Below are positions 1 through 8,827 of a DNA stretch of 15,854 nucleotides, one piece after another. The position numbers and the translations under genes are program-made. This stretch comes from Betaproteobacteria bacterium HGW-Betaproteobacteria-20 (GTDB lineage: Bacteria; Pseudomonadota; Gammaproteobacteria; Burkholderiales; Methylophilaceae). The DNA is taken from positions 1-15,854 of the forward strand of contig PHCL01000002.1 of assembly GCA_002842195.1 (NCBI GenBank), given 5' to 3'. The notes beneath the pieces were generated by a model. The model ran no database searches. It was not told the DNA's origin and saw only the letters and a list, made by a program, of their open reading frames with translations. The stretch's first letter is position 1. Each line of letters starts with the position of its first letter.

Positions 1-427
1 GTTGCAGAGCCTGCCAGGTGAAGTGTTTCAAGGCAAGGTGAGTTATCTTTACCCGACATTAAATGGAGTATCAAGAACCTTGCAAGTGCGCATTGATCTG
101 CCAAATAGACAAAGCCAGTTGCGGCCAGGCATGTATGCCAATGTTGTATTTTCAGGGCAAAGCCGCGAAGCCTTATCGGTACCAAGCGAAAGTATTATCG
201 CAACGGGTAAACGTAACGTTGTGATTATAAAAGAAGCACATGGTTATCGCCCTGTAGAAGTTGAGGCAGGGCAAGAGCATGATAACTACACCGAAATCTT
301 GAGTGGCCTATCCGGAGGCGAAGAGGTCGTCGTATCAGGCCAGTTCCTGATTGATTCTGAAGCTTCTTTGTCCGGCGTTCTGGCAAGACTGTCTAAGCAA
401 AATGGCGTAAAAGGGGTTCAGCCATGA
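1..427 (+). CDS. cusB: CusB-like efflux RND periplasmic adaptor, 3' end only
   Basis: This is the C-terminal ~141 residues of a membrane fusion (periplasmic adaptor) protein; the frame is open to the left edge, so the start lies outside the window. Adaptors of this family link the inner-membrane RND pump to an outer-membrane channel, and in CusB they also pass metal to the pump. The visible part has the late beta-barrel signature ([11 protein letters not shown], then LRPGMYANV), followed by the membrane-proximal domain ([17 protein letters not shown] and [19 protein letters not shown]), typical of CusB/CzcB-type adaptors. Its TGA overlaps the next gene's ATG by four bases (ATGA), so the two are translationally coupled. 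The subfamily call rests mainly on the cusA partner; the N-terminal metal-binding methionines are not in view. A cusC-like outer-membrane gene would be expected upstream, outside the window. Confidence 0.88.
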   Translation, partial: LQSLPGEVFQGKVSYLYPTLNGVSRTLQVRIDLPNRQSQLRPGMYANVVFSGQSREALSVPSESIIATGKRNVVIIKEAHGYRPVEVEAGQEHDNYTEILSGLSGGEEVVVSGQFLIDSEASLSGVLARLSKQNGVKGVQP

Positions 428-3400
428 TTGCTCAGCTAATAAGGTGGTCAGCCAGTAACCGCTTATTGGTGCTACTGGCTACGTTGATGATGGTAGTTTG
501 GGGCGTATTTGCCATGCTGCGTACGCCACTGGATGCAATTCCTGACTTGTCTGATACTCAGGTCATTATTCGCACACAATGGCCTGGGCAAGCGCCACAG
601 ATCGTTGAGAATCAACTTACCTATCCACTGACCACCACTATGCTGTCTGTACCCGGAGTCAAGACGGTGCGTGGATATTCATTCTTTGGTGATTCTTTCG
701 TTTACATTTTATTCAATGATGGTACTGATCAATATTGGGCGCGATCTCGTGTGCTGGAATATTTAAGTCAAATTTCATCCAAGTTACCCAAAGGCGTAAA
801 TCCCAGTTTAGGACCAGATGCTACTGGCGTGGGCTGGGTATATGAATACGCATTGGTTGATCGCAGTGGTAAACATGATTTAGGTGAGTTACGCGCCCTG
901 CAGGACTGGTTTCTTAAATTTGAGCTGAAAACTATTCCTGGTGTGTCTGAGGTCGCCACATTAGGCGGCATGGTACGTCAATATCAAGTGCAAGTTGACC
1001 CTGATAAATTACGAAATTACCGCATTCCGTTATCAAAAGTAGTCTCGGCAATTCAATCTGCCAATCAGGAAACCGGCGGCGCTGTGGTAGAAATTGCCGA
1101 GGCCGAATACATGGTTCGGGCACACGGTTATCTGGAATCACTGGATGACTTCCGCAATATTCCGCTCACCGTCAGCAATCGTGGTACACCGATTTTGCTA
1201 TCAGATGTGGCGCGCGTACAAATCGGACCTGAACTACGCCGTGGCGTGGCGGAGCTCAATGGTGAAGGCGAGGTAACTGGCGGCGTCATTGTAATGCGTG
1301 CAGGAAAAAATGCATTGGAAGTCATTGACGCAGTAAAAGTTAAACTTGAGCATTTGAAAAAAAGTCTTCCTGAAGGTGTAGAGGTTGTCACTACCTATGA
1401 TAGATCTCAATTGATTAAGCGTGCAGTTGATAACTTAACGCATAAACTCATTGAAGAATTTGTTGTGGTTGCCTTGGTTTGTGCCTTGTTTTTATGGCAC
1501 TTTCGCTCGGCTTTGGTGGCAATTGTCGCTCTACCCATTGGGATATTAGTCAGCTTTATCGTCATGTATTATCAAGGCGTGAATGCCAATATCATGTCAC
1601 TGGGCGGCATTGCCATTGCCATTGGTGCGATGGTGGATGCAGCGATTGTGATGATTGAGAATGCGCATCGAAGACTTGAAGAATACCGCAACGAGCATTA
1701 CAAGAACGGACATGACGAGTTAAATAACAGCCAGCGGATTAAAGTGATTATTGATGCCGCCAGTGAGGTTGGACCCGCACTGTTTTTCTCATTACTCATC
1801 ATTACCTTATCTTTTATTCCTGTGTTCACTCTGGAAGCGCAAGAAGGAAAATTATTCGCGCCGCTCGCATTCACTAAAACTTACGCCATGGCAGCAGCAG
1901 CAGGACTTTCAGTCACATTGATACCGGTGTTGATGACCATATTCATTCGTGGACATATTCGACCTGAGCGTGATAATCCGCTCAATCGCTGGCTGATTGT
2001 CATCTATAAACCTTTATTAAGCAAAGTGTTGCATTATCCTAAAGTCACTTTGGGTGTCGCCTTAGTTCTGGTTTTAGTGACACTGTATCCATTAAGCAGG
2101 CTTGGTAGTGAATTCATGCCGCCGTTAGATGAAGGTGATTTACTTTATATGCCAACGGCATTGCCGGGATTGTCGATTTCTAAAGCCTCGGAAATTCTGC
2201 AATTGAGTGATCGCTTAATCAAAACCGTGCCTGAAGTAAAATCTGTATTTGGTAAAACAGGCCGAGCTGAAACAGCCACCGACCCCGCGCCGTTAGAGAT
2301 GCTGGAAACCACCATTCAATTCAAGCCCAGAGCGGAATGGCGTGCAGGAATGACCCCAGAGAAATTAGTCAAGGAGCTGGATGCCAGGTTGAAAATACCC
2401 GGCATGGCCAACGTGTGGGTGCAGCCAATTCGCAATAGAATTGACATGCTATCTACTGGCATCAAAAGCCCTGTCGGCATCAAAATTGCCGGCGCTGATT
2501 TAGCCACACTTGAAAAATTGGGCGAAGAAGTTGAACGCATTATGAAGAAAGTGCCGGGCAGCAGTTCGGTAATTGCTGAACGCGTGACTGGCGGACGTTA
2601 TATTGACATTAAGATTGATCGACTAAAAATCGCACGTTACGGCTTAAATATTGATGATGTACAATCCTTCATATCCGTAGCCATTGGTGGCGATAATGTC
2701 GGTGAAAAAATTGATGGTTTAGCGCGTTACCCAATCAATGTCAGATTTCCTAGGGAGTTGCGTGACTCTGTAGAAAAACTTAAAACGTTACCCATCGTTA
2801 CGGAGCAAGGCGCTACAGTGTTATTGAGTGACGTAGCCGAAGTCAAAGTGACTGATGGCCCACCGATGATTAAAAGTGAAAATGCGCGCCCTAATGTCTG
2901 GGTATATGTTGATATTAATGATCGAGATTTAGGCAGTTTCGTAAAAGATGCAAAGGCCGCACTGGATAAAGAGCTACAGCTACCGGCAGGCTATTCACTG
3001 ACTTGGTCTGGTCAGTTTGAGTATTTTGAGCGTGCCGCAAAACGTTTAAGTTATGTGGTGCCGATGACGCTGGGCATTATTTTTATCTTACTGTTTTTGG
3101 CCTTCAAGCGCATAGCACCTGCCATACTTATTCTTGGTAGCTTGCCATTTGCATTGGTGGGTGCAGTCTGGTTTCTATACTTTTTAGGCCATCATTTCTC
3201 GATTGCCAGTGGCGTCGGCATGATAGCGTTATCTGGTTTGGCAGCTGAGTTCGGTATCATCATGCTGGTCTACCTGGACGATGCAATTGAGCGTTATCGA
3301 GCCGCAGGTAAGCTTAATACCAAAGAAGATTGGTACGCCGCATTGATTGAAGGAGCTGTGTTGCGAGTAAGGCCAAAAGCCATGACTGTGGCCGTGATAT

Positions 3401-3552
3401 TAGCTGGCTTAATCCCTATTTTAATCGGCACAGGCACAGGCTCTGAAGCCATGAGCCGCATAGCCGCACCAATGGTGGGTGGCATGTTAACTGCACCTTT
3501 GTTATCACTATTTGTGTTGCCAGCGGCTTATATGTTGCTTAGGAAAAAGTGA
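424..3552 (+). CDS. cusA: CusA-type Cu(I)/Ag(I) RND efflux pump
   Basis: Complete 1042-residue inner-membrane heavy-metal RND transporter, close to the length of E. coli CusA. It exports monovalent copper or silver through a tripartite complex, driven by proton entry. The N-terminal membrane helix is near residues 13-31. The transmembrane motif [15 protein letters not shown] holds D405, the CusA proton-relay aspartate. The three methionines of the CusA periplasmic metal site are all present in their motifs: M576 (LLYMPT), M626 (PLEMLE) and M675 (RIDMLSTG). E942 (LAAEFGIIM) and K985 (VRPKAMT) sit in the C-terminal helices where further relay residues lie. These methionines and the AMVDAAIVM motif argue for Cu/Ag rather than the Zn/Co/Cd of CzcA. 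The start overlaps the adaptor stop, and a terminator follows 56 bp after the stop. Residue matching was by eye. Confidence 0.95.
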   Translation: MIAQLIRWSASNRLLVLLATLMMVVWGVFAMLRTPLDAIPDLSDTQVIIRTQWPGQAPQIVENQLTYPLTTTMLSVPGVKTVRGYSFFGDSFVYILFNDGTDQYWARSRVLEYLSQISSKLPKGVNPSLGPDATGVGWVYEYALVDRSGKHDLGELRALQDWFLKFELKTIPGVSEVATLGGMVRQYQVQVDPDKLRNYRIPLSKVVSAIQSANQETGGAVVEIAEAEYMVRAHGYLESLDDFRNIPLTVSNRGTPILLSDVARVQIGPELRRGVAELNGEGEVTGGVIVMRAGKNALEVIDAVKVKLEHLKKSLPEGVEVVTTYDRSQLIKRAVDNLTHKLIEEFVVVALVCALFLWHFRSALVAIVALPIGILVSFIVMYYQGVNANIMSLGGIAIAIGAMVDAAIVMIENAHRRLEEYRNEHYKNGHDELNNSQRIKVIIDAASEVGPALFFSLLIITLSFIPVFTLEAQEGKLFAPLAFTKTYAMAAAAGLSVTLIPVLMTIFIRGHIRPERDNPLNRWLIVIYKPLLSKVLHYPKVTLGVALVLVLVTLYPLSRLGSEFMPPLDEGDLLYMPTALPGLSISKASEILQLSDRLIKTVPEVKSVFGKTGRAETATDPAPLEMLETTIQFKPRAEWRAGMTPEKLVKELDARLKIPGMANVWVQPIRNRIDMLSTGIKSPVGIKIAGADLATLEKLGEEVERIMKKVPGSSSVIAERVTGGRYIDIKIDRLKIARYGLNIDDVQSFISVAIGGDNVGEKIDGLARYPINVRFPRELRDSVEKLKTLPIVTEQGATVLLSDVAEVKVTDGPPMIKSENARPNVWVYVDINDRDLGSFVKDAKAALDKELQLPAGYSLTWSGQFEYFERAAKRLSYVVPMTLGIIFILLFLAFKRIAPAILILGSLPFALVGAVWFLYFLGHHFSIASGVGMIALSGLAAEFGIIMLVYLDDAIERYRAAGKLNTKEDWYAALIEGAVLRVRPKAMTVAVILAGLIPILIGTGTGSEAMSRIAAPMVGGMLTAPLLSLFVLPAAYMLLRKK

Positions 3553-3607
3553 TTGTTAACTTGATGTTATTTGTTAATGTTAACGTGATGGTTAAATCAT
3601 GAAGAAT

Positions 3608-3635
3608 AAAAAAGGCCACCGAAGTAGCCTTTTTT
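3608..3635. terminator. Bidirectional terminator between cusA and rplI
   Basis: An A-run and GGC-c-AC stem (3608-3619) face GT-a-GCC and a T-run (3624-3635) around a CGAA tetraloop. Each strand ends in a T-run, so the hairpin can stop both cusA (plus) and the ribosomal operon (minus) in this convergent gap. Confidence 0.8.
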
Positions 3636-3662
3636 ATATCTATTGACTAAGTCAATTGCAAC

Positions 3663-4112
3663 TTAAGCCTCGCCAACCACTGTTACCGTAATGTCTACAA
3701 CAACATCATGATGCAGTGCGACTGTGACTATATGCTCACCGATTGCTTTCAGTGGGCCGTTAGGTAAGCGAACGAGTGCTTTAGTGATTTCAAAGCCCTG
3801 TGCGACTAATGCATCAGCAATATCGCTGTTAGTTACTGAACCAAATAAACGACCATCAACACCCGCTTTTTGTGCAATCGTAATCGCAACAGCCGCTAAT
3901 TTTTCAGCACGGGCTTGTGCCGCAGCTAAAATAACAGCTTGTTGTTTTTCTAATTCAACACGACGTGCAGCAATTTCAGCTTTGTTAGCTTCAGTGGCAC
4001 GTTTTGCTTTGCCTTGTGGAATTAAAAAGTTACGACCGTAACCGTCTTTAACTTTAACGATGTCACCTAAACTACCTAGGTTGCCCACTTTTTCTAATAA
4101 AATAATTTGCAT
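3663..4112 (-). CDS. rplI: 50S ribosomal protein L9
   Basis: Complete 149-residue L9, the same length as the E. coli protein. L9 binds the L1-stalk base of 23S rRNA and supports reading-frame fidelity. The N-terminal RNA-binding domain shows [13 protein letters not shown] (1-13) and [13 protein letters not shown] (24-36). A long alanine- and glutamate-rich connecting helix covers about 38-75, and the C-terminal domain follows ([17 protein letters not shown] at 86-102). The ATG has a good Shine-Dalgarno (GGAGG) about 6 bases upstream. It is the last gene of the rpsF-priB-rpsR-rplI operon, 12 bp after rpsR, and is followed by a terminator. Confidence 0.98.
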   Translation of the reverse strand: MQIILLEKVGNLGSLGDIVKVKDGYGRNFLIPQGKAKRATEANKAEIAARRVELEKQQAVILAAAQARAEKLAAVAITIAQKAGVDGRLFGSVTNSDIADALVAQGFEITKALVRLPNGPLKAIGEHIVTVALHHDVVVDITVTVVGEA

Positions 4113-4124
4113 GGTAGCCTCCGA

Positions 4125-4355
4125 TTATTGGTGTTTGTCTGTGTATGGAAGCAAAGCCAAGAAACGTGCAAGTTTAACTGCAGTTGTTAATTGACGTTGA
4201 TAACGTGCTTTTGTGCCCGTCATACGTGCTGGGATAATTTTTGCATTTTCTGAAATAAAATCTTTCAGTAAGTCTACATCTTTGTAGTCTACTTGTTTGA
4301 TGCCTTCTGCTGAAAAACGGCAGTAACGGCGGCGTTTGTACATTTCTCTTGCCAT
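4125..4355 (-). CDS. rpsR: 30S ribosomal protein S18
   Basis: Complete 76-residue S18, a small-subunit protein that pairs with S6 on the platform of the 30S particle. The basic N-terminus ([14 protein letters not shown]) and the RARYQRQL-like segment ([26 protein letters not shown], residues about 46-71) are characteristic. An AGGAG Shine-Dalgarno lies about 8 bases before the ATG. It is third in the operon, 34 bp after priB, and its co-transcription with S6 fits their binding partnership. Confidence 0.98.
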   Translation of the reverse strand: MAREMYKRRRYCRFSAEGIKQVDYKDVDLLKDFISENAKIIPARMTGTKARYQRQLTTAVKLARFLALLPYTDKHQ

Positions 4356-4389
4356 TTGAATACTCCTAAGCTTTTTAATTTAATATAAG

Positions 4390-4695
4390 CTAATCGCTTA
4401 TATGTTCTATGTGGTTAATGTGCATTACCAATTGTGTGCTTTTAAGGCTGCGTCTGGCTAAAAAACCAGTTGCTATAATGTGTGAGCCTAACTTCAACTC
4501 CTTTAATGCTGGGATTCCTGAAATTTGGTCACCTAAAATAACTGCATTCACTTCACATTCCACCTTGCGCTTCATGCCTGCTTCAACTTGCTCGGAAACA
4601 TGATGCAAAACAACACTTAACAACGGTATGCCTGCTGGTGTGTAACGAAGCGGTTCAATCTGCATAACCTCTGCCTGCAACACCAGTTTGTTCAT
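4390..4695 (-). CDS. priB: Primosomal replication protein N (PriB)
   Basis: Complete 101-residue single-domain OB-fold protein. PriB binds single-stranded DNA and bridges PriA and DnaT or DnaC during restart of stalled replication forks. Family features are NKLVLQAEV at the start, RYTPAGIPLLSVVLHH (18-33), the basic MKRKVECEVNAVILG strand and the GSHIIATGFLARRS segment (about 70-83). It lies between rpsF and rpsR, its standard place in beta- and gammaproteobacteria. The start is 9 bp after the rpsF stop with only a weak Shine-Dalgarno, so translation probably depends on coupling to rpsF. A generic SSB-like protein is the only alternative; position and size favour PriB. Confidence 0.93.
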   Translation of the reverse strand: MNKLVLQAEVMQIEPLRYTPAGIPLLSVVLHHVSEQVEAGMKRKVECEVNAVILGDQISGIPALKELKLGSHIIATGFLARRSLKSTQLVMHINHIEHISD

Positions 4696-4704
4696 TGGTT
4701 TACT

Positions 4705-5112
4705 TTACGCTGCTGCAACCTCGGTAGCTTCAGCCACAGGTGCAACTGCTGCTGGCGTAGTGGCTGCGTCTTTACCCAACACTGATCTGGATTTCTCTTC
4801 TTTCATCATTGGTGACGGTTCAGTTACTGCGGTTTTGGTAGACATCATTAGATGACGCAATACGGCATCGTTAAACTTAAAGCCATGCTCAAGTTCAGCC
4901 AACACTTCAAGGTTGCACTCAATGTTCATTAACACATAGTGTGCTTTGTGGATTTTTTGGATTGGGTATGCAAGTTGACGGCGACCCCAGTCTTCCAGGC
5001 GATGCACTGCACCGCCACTAGCTGTGATAAGCGTACGGTAACGCTCAATCATTGCTGGTACTTGTTCGCTTTGGTCCGGATGGACGATAAACACTAGTTC
5101 ATAATGTCTCAT
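4705..5112 (-). CDS. rpsF: 30S ribosomal protein S6
   Basis: Complete 135-residue S6, which joins S18 in 30S assembly. Residues 1-100 carry the fold: [18 protein letters not shown] at the start, [13 protein letters not shown] (41-53), [11 protein letters not shown] (57-67) and the [10 protein letters not shown] segment (81-90). Residues 101-135 form an extra tail, first charged and then alanine-rich ([17 protein letters not shown]). C-terminal tails vary among S6 proteins; E. coli has a glutamate tail added to by RimK, which this one does not resemble. It is the first gene of the operon, with an AAGGAG Shine-Dalgarno 6-8 bases before the ATG. Confidence 0.97.
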   Translation of the reverse strand: MRHYELVFIVHPDQSEQVPAMIERYRTLITASGGAVHRLEDWGRRQLAYPIQKIHKAHYVLMNIECNLEVLAELEHGFKFNDAVLRHLMMSTKTAVTEPSPMMKEEKSRSVLGKDAATTPAAVAPVAEATEVAAA

Positions 5113-5150
5113 TAGTACTCCTTTTGGGTTAAAGCCACCCGCAAAATATC

Positions 5151-5166
5151 CAATAAAAATTTATTG
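5151..5166. repeat. Small palindrome in the rpsF leader
   Basis: CAATAAA and TTTATTG form a perfect 7-bp inverted repeat around two A's, 39-54 bases upstream of the rpsF start. It could be a weak leader hairpin or part of the promoter. I could not match it to the known S6:S18-binding leader motif. Confidence 0.35.
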
Positions 5167-5207
5167 AATATCACTATACGACGTTGCAGTGTGGCAAGGT
5201 TAAATTT

Positions 5208-5237
5208 CGCTTGCTTGATAACATTACCAAGCAAGCG
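5208..5237. repeat. Perfect 10-bp inverted repeat between the DUF2721 gene and rpsF
   Basis: CGCTTGCTTG (5208-5217) and CAAGCAAGCG (5228-5237) pair perfectly around a 10-base loop. It lies 57 bp downstream of the DUF2721 stop and about 95 bp upstream of rpsF. No clear T-run follows on the minus strand (the next bases are AAATTTAACC), so it is either a weak terminator of the preceding unit or a protein site near the rpsF promoter. Confidence 0.6.
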
Positions 5238-5294
5238 CGCGATTATAAATAAAAGTGCCGCTATAAGCAAGAAATATCAATTTAATCAAGTAAT

Positions 5295-5780
5295 TCAGTC
5301 CAAGCCTTTTAATTTACGTCTTTTACTCTTTGGCAATTCAAACGTATGTTTAGAAAGCTCTATTTCACGCAAGAAACAACCCAAGCCGATAATCAGGCTT
5401 AACATTGCTAAAATAAACAGTGGTGAAACCAGCCATGAAGAATCCCAGCTAATCGCAGAACCTAAGAATAAAATGCCAATCACCAGGCCCACAAACAACA
5501 ATGCCAAGGTGCATAAAGTAATGGCCCAGTGCACCCAAATGGCGCGGCATTGCAATAGATGCAATTCACGTAAGGCTTTAACATGGTTAGGGTTATCGAC
5601 CTGGTTTTGCTGGGTTGGGCCGTACTTTTCATTTAATGCGCGGAATCGATCAACCACACGGCTCAAACGACCCGTGAGCACGGCTAAAACTGCACCGATA
5701 CCCGTTAATAAAAACACCGGCGCCACGGCTAACTGAATAACATGTGACGCCGTTGTAACGCTTTCTATCGCATTTTGCAT
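5295..5780 (-). CDS. DUF2721 family membrane protein, function unknown
   Basis: 161-residue integral membrane protein whose sequence fits the DUF2721 family, which has no established function. Three hydrophobic segments are visible, at about residues 13-36, 82-109 and 116-137. The first runs into the family-typical VFLLTGIGAVLAVLTGRLSR, followed by a conserved basic VVDRFRALNEKYG. Between helices 1 and 2 lies a polar stretch (52-78), and the C-terminus is strongly basic (KSKRRKLKG), probably cytoplasmic. An AGGGAT Shine-Dalgarno precedes the ATG by about 6 bases. It sits 78 bp downstream of uvrB on the same strand with no terminator that I can see between them, so co-transcription is possible. 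A longer reading frame on the opposite strand is a shadow of this gene. Confidence 0.85.
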   Translation of the reverse strand: MQNAIESVTTASHVIQLAVAPVFLLTGIGAVLAVLTGRLSRVVDRFRALNEKYGPTQQNQVDNPNHVKALRELHLLQCRAIWVHWAITLCTLALLFVGLVIGILFLGSAISWDSSWLVSPLFILAMLSLIIGLGCFLREIELSKHTFELPKSKRRKLKGLD

Positions 5781-5858
5781 TTGTTATCCCTACAATGTAT
5801 TAAAACTAACTGTCCGTGAAAGGCACGAAAAATATGAAATTAAACCGCATTATTCAGG

Positions 5859-7907
5859 TTAGATAAAATCCGGTTGTTCTGCCCCAAAAAACTTCACCCG
5901 GAGCTTTTTAAGCTGGTCTCTATAATCTGCGGCTTTTTCAAACTCCAGATTTTTTGCGCTGTCATGCATGGCCTTTTCTAACCGTTTCATTTCTTTGGCG
6001 ATTTGTTTTTCGCTCAACGATTCATAATTGGCTTGTTCCTGCAGCACTTTACGTTCGCGTAGCGCTTCATCTTTATCGTACACTCCATCAATAATATCTT
6101 TAATGCGCTTGTTAATACCTTTTGGCACAATGCCGTTGGCGGCGTTAAAAGCAAGCTGTACGGCTCGCCTGCGTTCGGTTTCGTCCATCGCTGCCTTCAT
6201 GCTGCGGGTGATTTTATTTGCGTAAAAAATCACCTTGCCGTTCAGGTTGCGTGCAGCGCGACCTGATGTTTGAATTAAGCTGCGTTCTGAGCGCAAAAAA
6301 CCTTCTTTATCTGCATCTAACACGGCAACCAATGAGACCTCCGGAATATCCAAGCCTTCGCGTAGCAGATTGATGCCAACCAGCACATCAAACTCGCCCA
6401 AACGCAAGTCGCGGATAATTTCCACGCGCTCAACCGTATCAATATCGCTATGCAAATAACGCACTTTTACGCCATGCTCACTTAAATAATCGGTTAAATC
6501 TTCAGACATACGCTTGGTCAGTGTGGTGACTAACACTCTTTCACCTACGGCCACGCGTAATTTAATTTCTCCCAATAAGTCATCCACTTGTGTATCGGCA
6601 GGTTTTACCATGATTTCAGGATCGACCAATCCGGTTGGGCGGGCAATCATCTCCACTACTTGCTGTTGATGATTCGCTTCATATTCTGAAGGCGTGGCGG
6701 AAACAAATACGCATTGCCGCATAATATGCTCAAACTCTTCAAACTTGAGCGGGCGATTATCCAGCGCTGAAGGCAAGCGCCAACCGTAATCCACCAGATT
6801 CTCTTTACGCGAACGGTCACCTTTATACATCGCGCCGACTTGCGGCACGGTCACATGGCTTTCATCAATAATCATCAGTGCGTTATCCGGCAAGTAATCA
6901 ATCAGCGTGGGCGGCGGATCTCCTGGGTTGCGGCCGGACAAATGCCGTGAGTAATTTTCAATGCCTTTGCAAAAACCAATTTCATTAAGCATTTCGAGGT
7001 CAAAACGGGTGCGTTGCTCTATACGCGCGGCTTCTACCAACTTGCCCGTTTTAATATAAAAATCCACACGATCTTTTAGTTCGTGTTTGATTTTCTCCAT
7101 GGCGCGAATGGTAGTTTCGCGCGGTGTTACATAATGACTGGATGGATACACGGTGTAACGTGGGATTTTATTGAATATCTGCCCGGTAAGCGGATCAAAC
7201 AGCGTGATACTTTCAATTTCATCGTCAAACAAAGAGATACGTACCGCTGTCTCGTTATTTTCTGCGGGAAACACGTCAATCACATCACCACGTACTCTAA
7301 ACGTACCACGTGAAAAATCGAATTCGTTGCGGTCATATTGCATGCCAACCAGGCGCGCTATCATGTCCCGCTGTGCAATTTTTTCACCCATCTTCACATG
7401 TAACACCATACCGTGATAATCCACAGGATCACCAATACCGTAAATCGCCGAAACGGTCGCCACGATAATGCTATCCTCACGTTCTAGCAACGCTTTTGTG
7501 GCCGAGAGCCGCATCTGCTCTATGTGTTCGTTGATGCTGGAATCTTTTTCAATGAACAAATCACGTGAAGGCACGTAAGCTTCAGGCTGATAGTAATCAT
7601 AGTAGGAAACAAAGTATTCAACAGAATTATTGGGGAAAAATTCACGAAACTCACTGTATAACTGGGCAGCCAGCGTTTTGTTAGGCGCCATCACAATCGC
7701 TGGCCGGCCTGTACGGGCAATCACATTAGCCATTGTGTAAGTCTTGCCAGAGCCCGTCACACCCAGCAATGTTTGAAACTTCAAGCCATCATTAACGCCC
7801 TGCGTCAATTTGTCGATGGCTTGCGGTTGGTCTCCCGCTGGCTCAAATGGCTGGTGTAGCTGATATTTACTATTGGGGAAAGTGACTAACACGCTAGTTC
7901 GATTCAA
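5859..7907 (-). CDS. uvrB: UvrABC excinuclease subunit B
   Basis: 682-residue damage-verifying helicase of nucleotide excision repair. It receives DNA lesions from UvrA, inserts its beta-hairpin to verify damage and recruits UvrC. Motifs in order: Walker A GVTGSGKT (49-56), the [10 protein letters not shown] beta-hairpin region (102-111), DESH box (348-351), VSATPSEYE (402-410), [13 protein letters not shown] (511-523) and QTSGRAARN (546-554). A C-terminal UVR motif at about 635-670 contacts UvrC. No in-frame ATG is available near the start. The coordinate uses a TTG at 7907; a GTG at 7892 gives a form starting [18 protein letters not shown], which fits where family conservation begins and may be the true start. 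Neither has a clear Shine-Dalgarno. I found no full LexA box (CTGT-N8-ACAG) upstream. Confidence 0.97.
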   Translation of the reverse strand: MNRTSVLVTFPNSKYQLHQPFEPAGDQPQAIDKLTQGVNDGLKFQTLLGVTGSGKTYTMANVIARTGRPAIVMAPNKTLAAQLYSEFREFFPNNSVEYFVSYYDYYQPEAYVPSRDLFIEKDSSINEHIEQMRLSATKALLEREDSIIVATVSAIYGIGDPVDYHGMVLHVKMGEKIAQRDMIARLVGMQYDRNEFDFSRGTFRVRGDVIDVFPAENNETAVRISLFDDEIESITLFDPLTGQIFNKIPRYTVYPSSHYVTPRETTIRAMEKIKHELKDRVDFYIKTGKLVEAARIEQRTRFDLEMLNEIGFCKGIENYSRHLSGRNPGDPPPTLIDYLPDNALMIIDESHVTVPQVGAMYKGDRSRKENLVDYGWRLPSALDNRPLKFEEFEHIMRQCVFVSATPSEYEANHQQQVVEMIARPTGLVDPEIMVKPADTQVDDLLGEIKLRVAVGERVLVTTLTKRMSEDLTDYLSEHGVKVRYLHSDIDTVERVEIIRDLRLGEFDVLVGINLLREGLDIPEVSLVAVLDADKEGFLRSERSLIQTSGRAARNLNGKVIFYANKITRSMKAAMDETERRRAVQLAFNAANGIVPKGINKRIKDIIDGVYDKDEALRERKVLQEQANYESLSEKQIAKEMKRLEKAMHDSAKNLEFEKAADYRDQLKKLRVKFFGAEQPDFI

Positions 7908-8114
7908 ATAGATGACTTTTCATTTTAACAGGCTTCATATCCTTGATGCTTCATAAATTGTGTTGCAGGAAATCCTCGTGTTAATTACAGCATTCAAGAA
8001 AAGACCAACTATTGCATTCAGGCCATAATCATGACGCTGAATTATGCGAAAAGTAACACTCGCAGCAGAACCTAAAAACACTTTTTTTAATTGAATTTAA
8101 CATACCTTCCATAG

Positions 8115-8162
8115 CGCTGCCCTGAGAGGATTATAAATAAAAGCTCACAGGGCAGTGTTTTT
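8115..8162 (+). terminator. Orphan Rho-independent terminator
   Basis: Arms 8115-8128 and 8144-8157 (core CTGCCCTGAGAG against CTCACAGGGCAG) form a stem of about 14 bp with one A-A mismatch and one G-U pair. The loop has 15 bases and five T's follow (8158-8162). The T-run is only on the plus strand, yet no plus-strand gene precedes it. Confidence 0.65.
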
Positions 8163-8310
8163 CTCTCGAGGATTTTACAAGTAGCTTATTGTCAAACGGA
8201 TGACTTCTGGAAGCGCAATCATTTCTGTAAGTTCGTAACAAAACATTATGCAGCGAAATCAATCTAAAACCAAAAAATTCATCATTAAATACCAGACAAA
8301 ACTAATCGGC

Positions 8311-8369
8311 TTAATTACAGATATATTGACTGAACTACAGCTAATTTACTTAACTACAGATATATTGAC
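8311..8369. repeat. Phased direct repeats downstream of ridA
   Basis: TTAATTACAGATATATTGAC (8311-8330) recurs as TTAACTACAGATATATTGAC (8350-8369), 19 of 20 bases alike, with a 39-bp period. Midway, TGAACTACAG (8331-8340) repeats the first half again. The three NNAAYTACAG units therefore start at 8311, 8331 and 8350, spaced 20 and 19 bp, about two helical turns. Confidence 0.8.
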
Positions 8370-8402
8370 CAAAGTACTGCTTAAGGATTATTTTGTTTAG
8401 CG

Positions 8403-8777
8403 TCATTTTAGCGAAACAATCGCCTCAATTTCCACCAGCACATCTCGCGGCAATTTGGCTACTTGTACCGTGGAACGCGCTGGAGTGTGGCTGCCAAACG
8501 CTTCTGCATAAATGTTGTTCATGGCGACAAAATCATCCAGATTTTTCAAAAATACCGTAGTTTTGACAACTTTATTCAAGCTCGCACCAGCCGCTTCAAT
8601 CACGGCTTTAAGGTTTGCCATCACTTGTGTGGTTTGCACGGTTATATCGCCGTCATTCAATGTGCCGTCCGCCCGTAGCGGAATTTGGCCTGATGTGAAA
8701 AGTAAATCACCAACCAGCATGGCTTGTGAATAAGGACCAATAGCAGCCGGGGCATTGGGGGTTTGGATGACTTTCAT
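8403..8777 (-). CDS. ridA: RidA family enamine/imine deaminase
   Basis: Complete 124-residue Rid (YjgF/YER057c/UK114) protein of normal length. RidA hydrolyses reactive enamine and imine intermediates such as 2-aminoacrylate, which are made by PLP enzymes and can inactivate them; the active protein is a cytoplasmic trimer. Diagnostic residues: GPYSQA (14-19), FTSGQIP (27-33), R101 in the TPARSTVQVAKLPRD segment (the substrate carboxylate-binding arginine of active RidA) and E116/E118 in VEIEAIV. It is the last gene after dadA and alr on the same strand, 50 bp after alr, with an AAAGG Shine-Dalgarno. Next to a PLP racemase and an imine-producing dehydrogenase, a role in clearing their reactive products is plausible, but this is inferred from context. 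Confidence 0.93.
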   Translation of the reverse strand: MKVIQTPNAPAAIGPYSQAMLVGDLLFTSGQIPLRADGTLNDGDITVQTTQVMANLKAVIEAAGASLNKVVKTTVFLKNLDDFVAMNNIYAEAFGSHTPARSTVQVAKLPRDVLVEIEAIVSLK

Positions 8778-8827
8778 ACATTTACCTTTTTTATTTAATT
8801 GTTAAAAATTGCTACGGCAGTAGACAT

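Larger units (their letters stand above)
7908..8402. other. ~495-bp gap between ridA and uvrB without a convincing gene
   Basis: This A+T-rich stretch lies between the ridA stop and the uvrB start, both on the minus strand, so it should hold the uvrB promoter. It contains a strong plus-strand terminator-like hairpin (8115-8162) that serves no gene seen on that strand, and a group of phased repeats (8311-8369). The reading frames are short; the best is a 27-codon minus-strand frame (8112-8029) with no recognisable product. I did not identify a clear promoter for uvrB. Confidence 0.6.

Noticed and set aside
5164..5736. 190-codon plus-strand reading frame
   Set aside because: It is antisense to the DUF2721 gene and to the gap beside it. 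Its translation is rich in unusual polar and basic runs with no recognisable domain, while the minus-strand product has clear helices and a good ribosome binding site.
7908..8100. SOS (LexA) box upstream of uvrB
   Set aside because: Only a CTGT half-site is present (in CTGTAATTAACACG, minus strand); the matching ACAG at the right spacing is missing.
8029..8112. 27-codon minus-strand frame beside the orphan terminator
   Set aside because: Cysteine-containing short peptide with only a distant AGGG upstream; no family match recognised and coding evidence is absent.
8311..8369. CRISPR array
   Set aside because: Only two long copies and one half copy, with no uniform spacers and no cas genes nearby.
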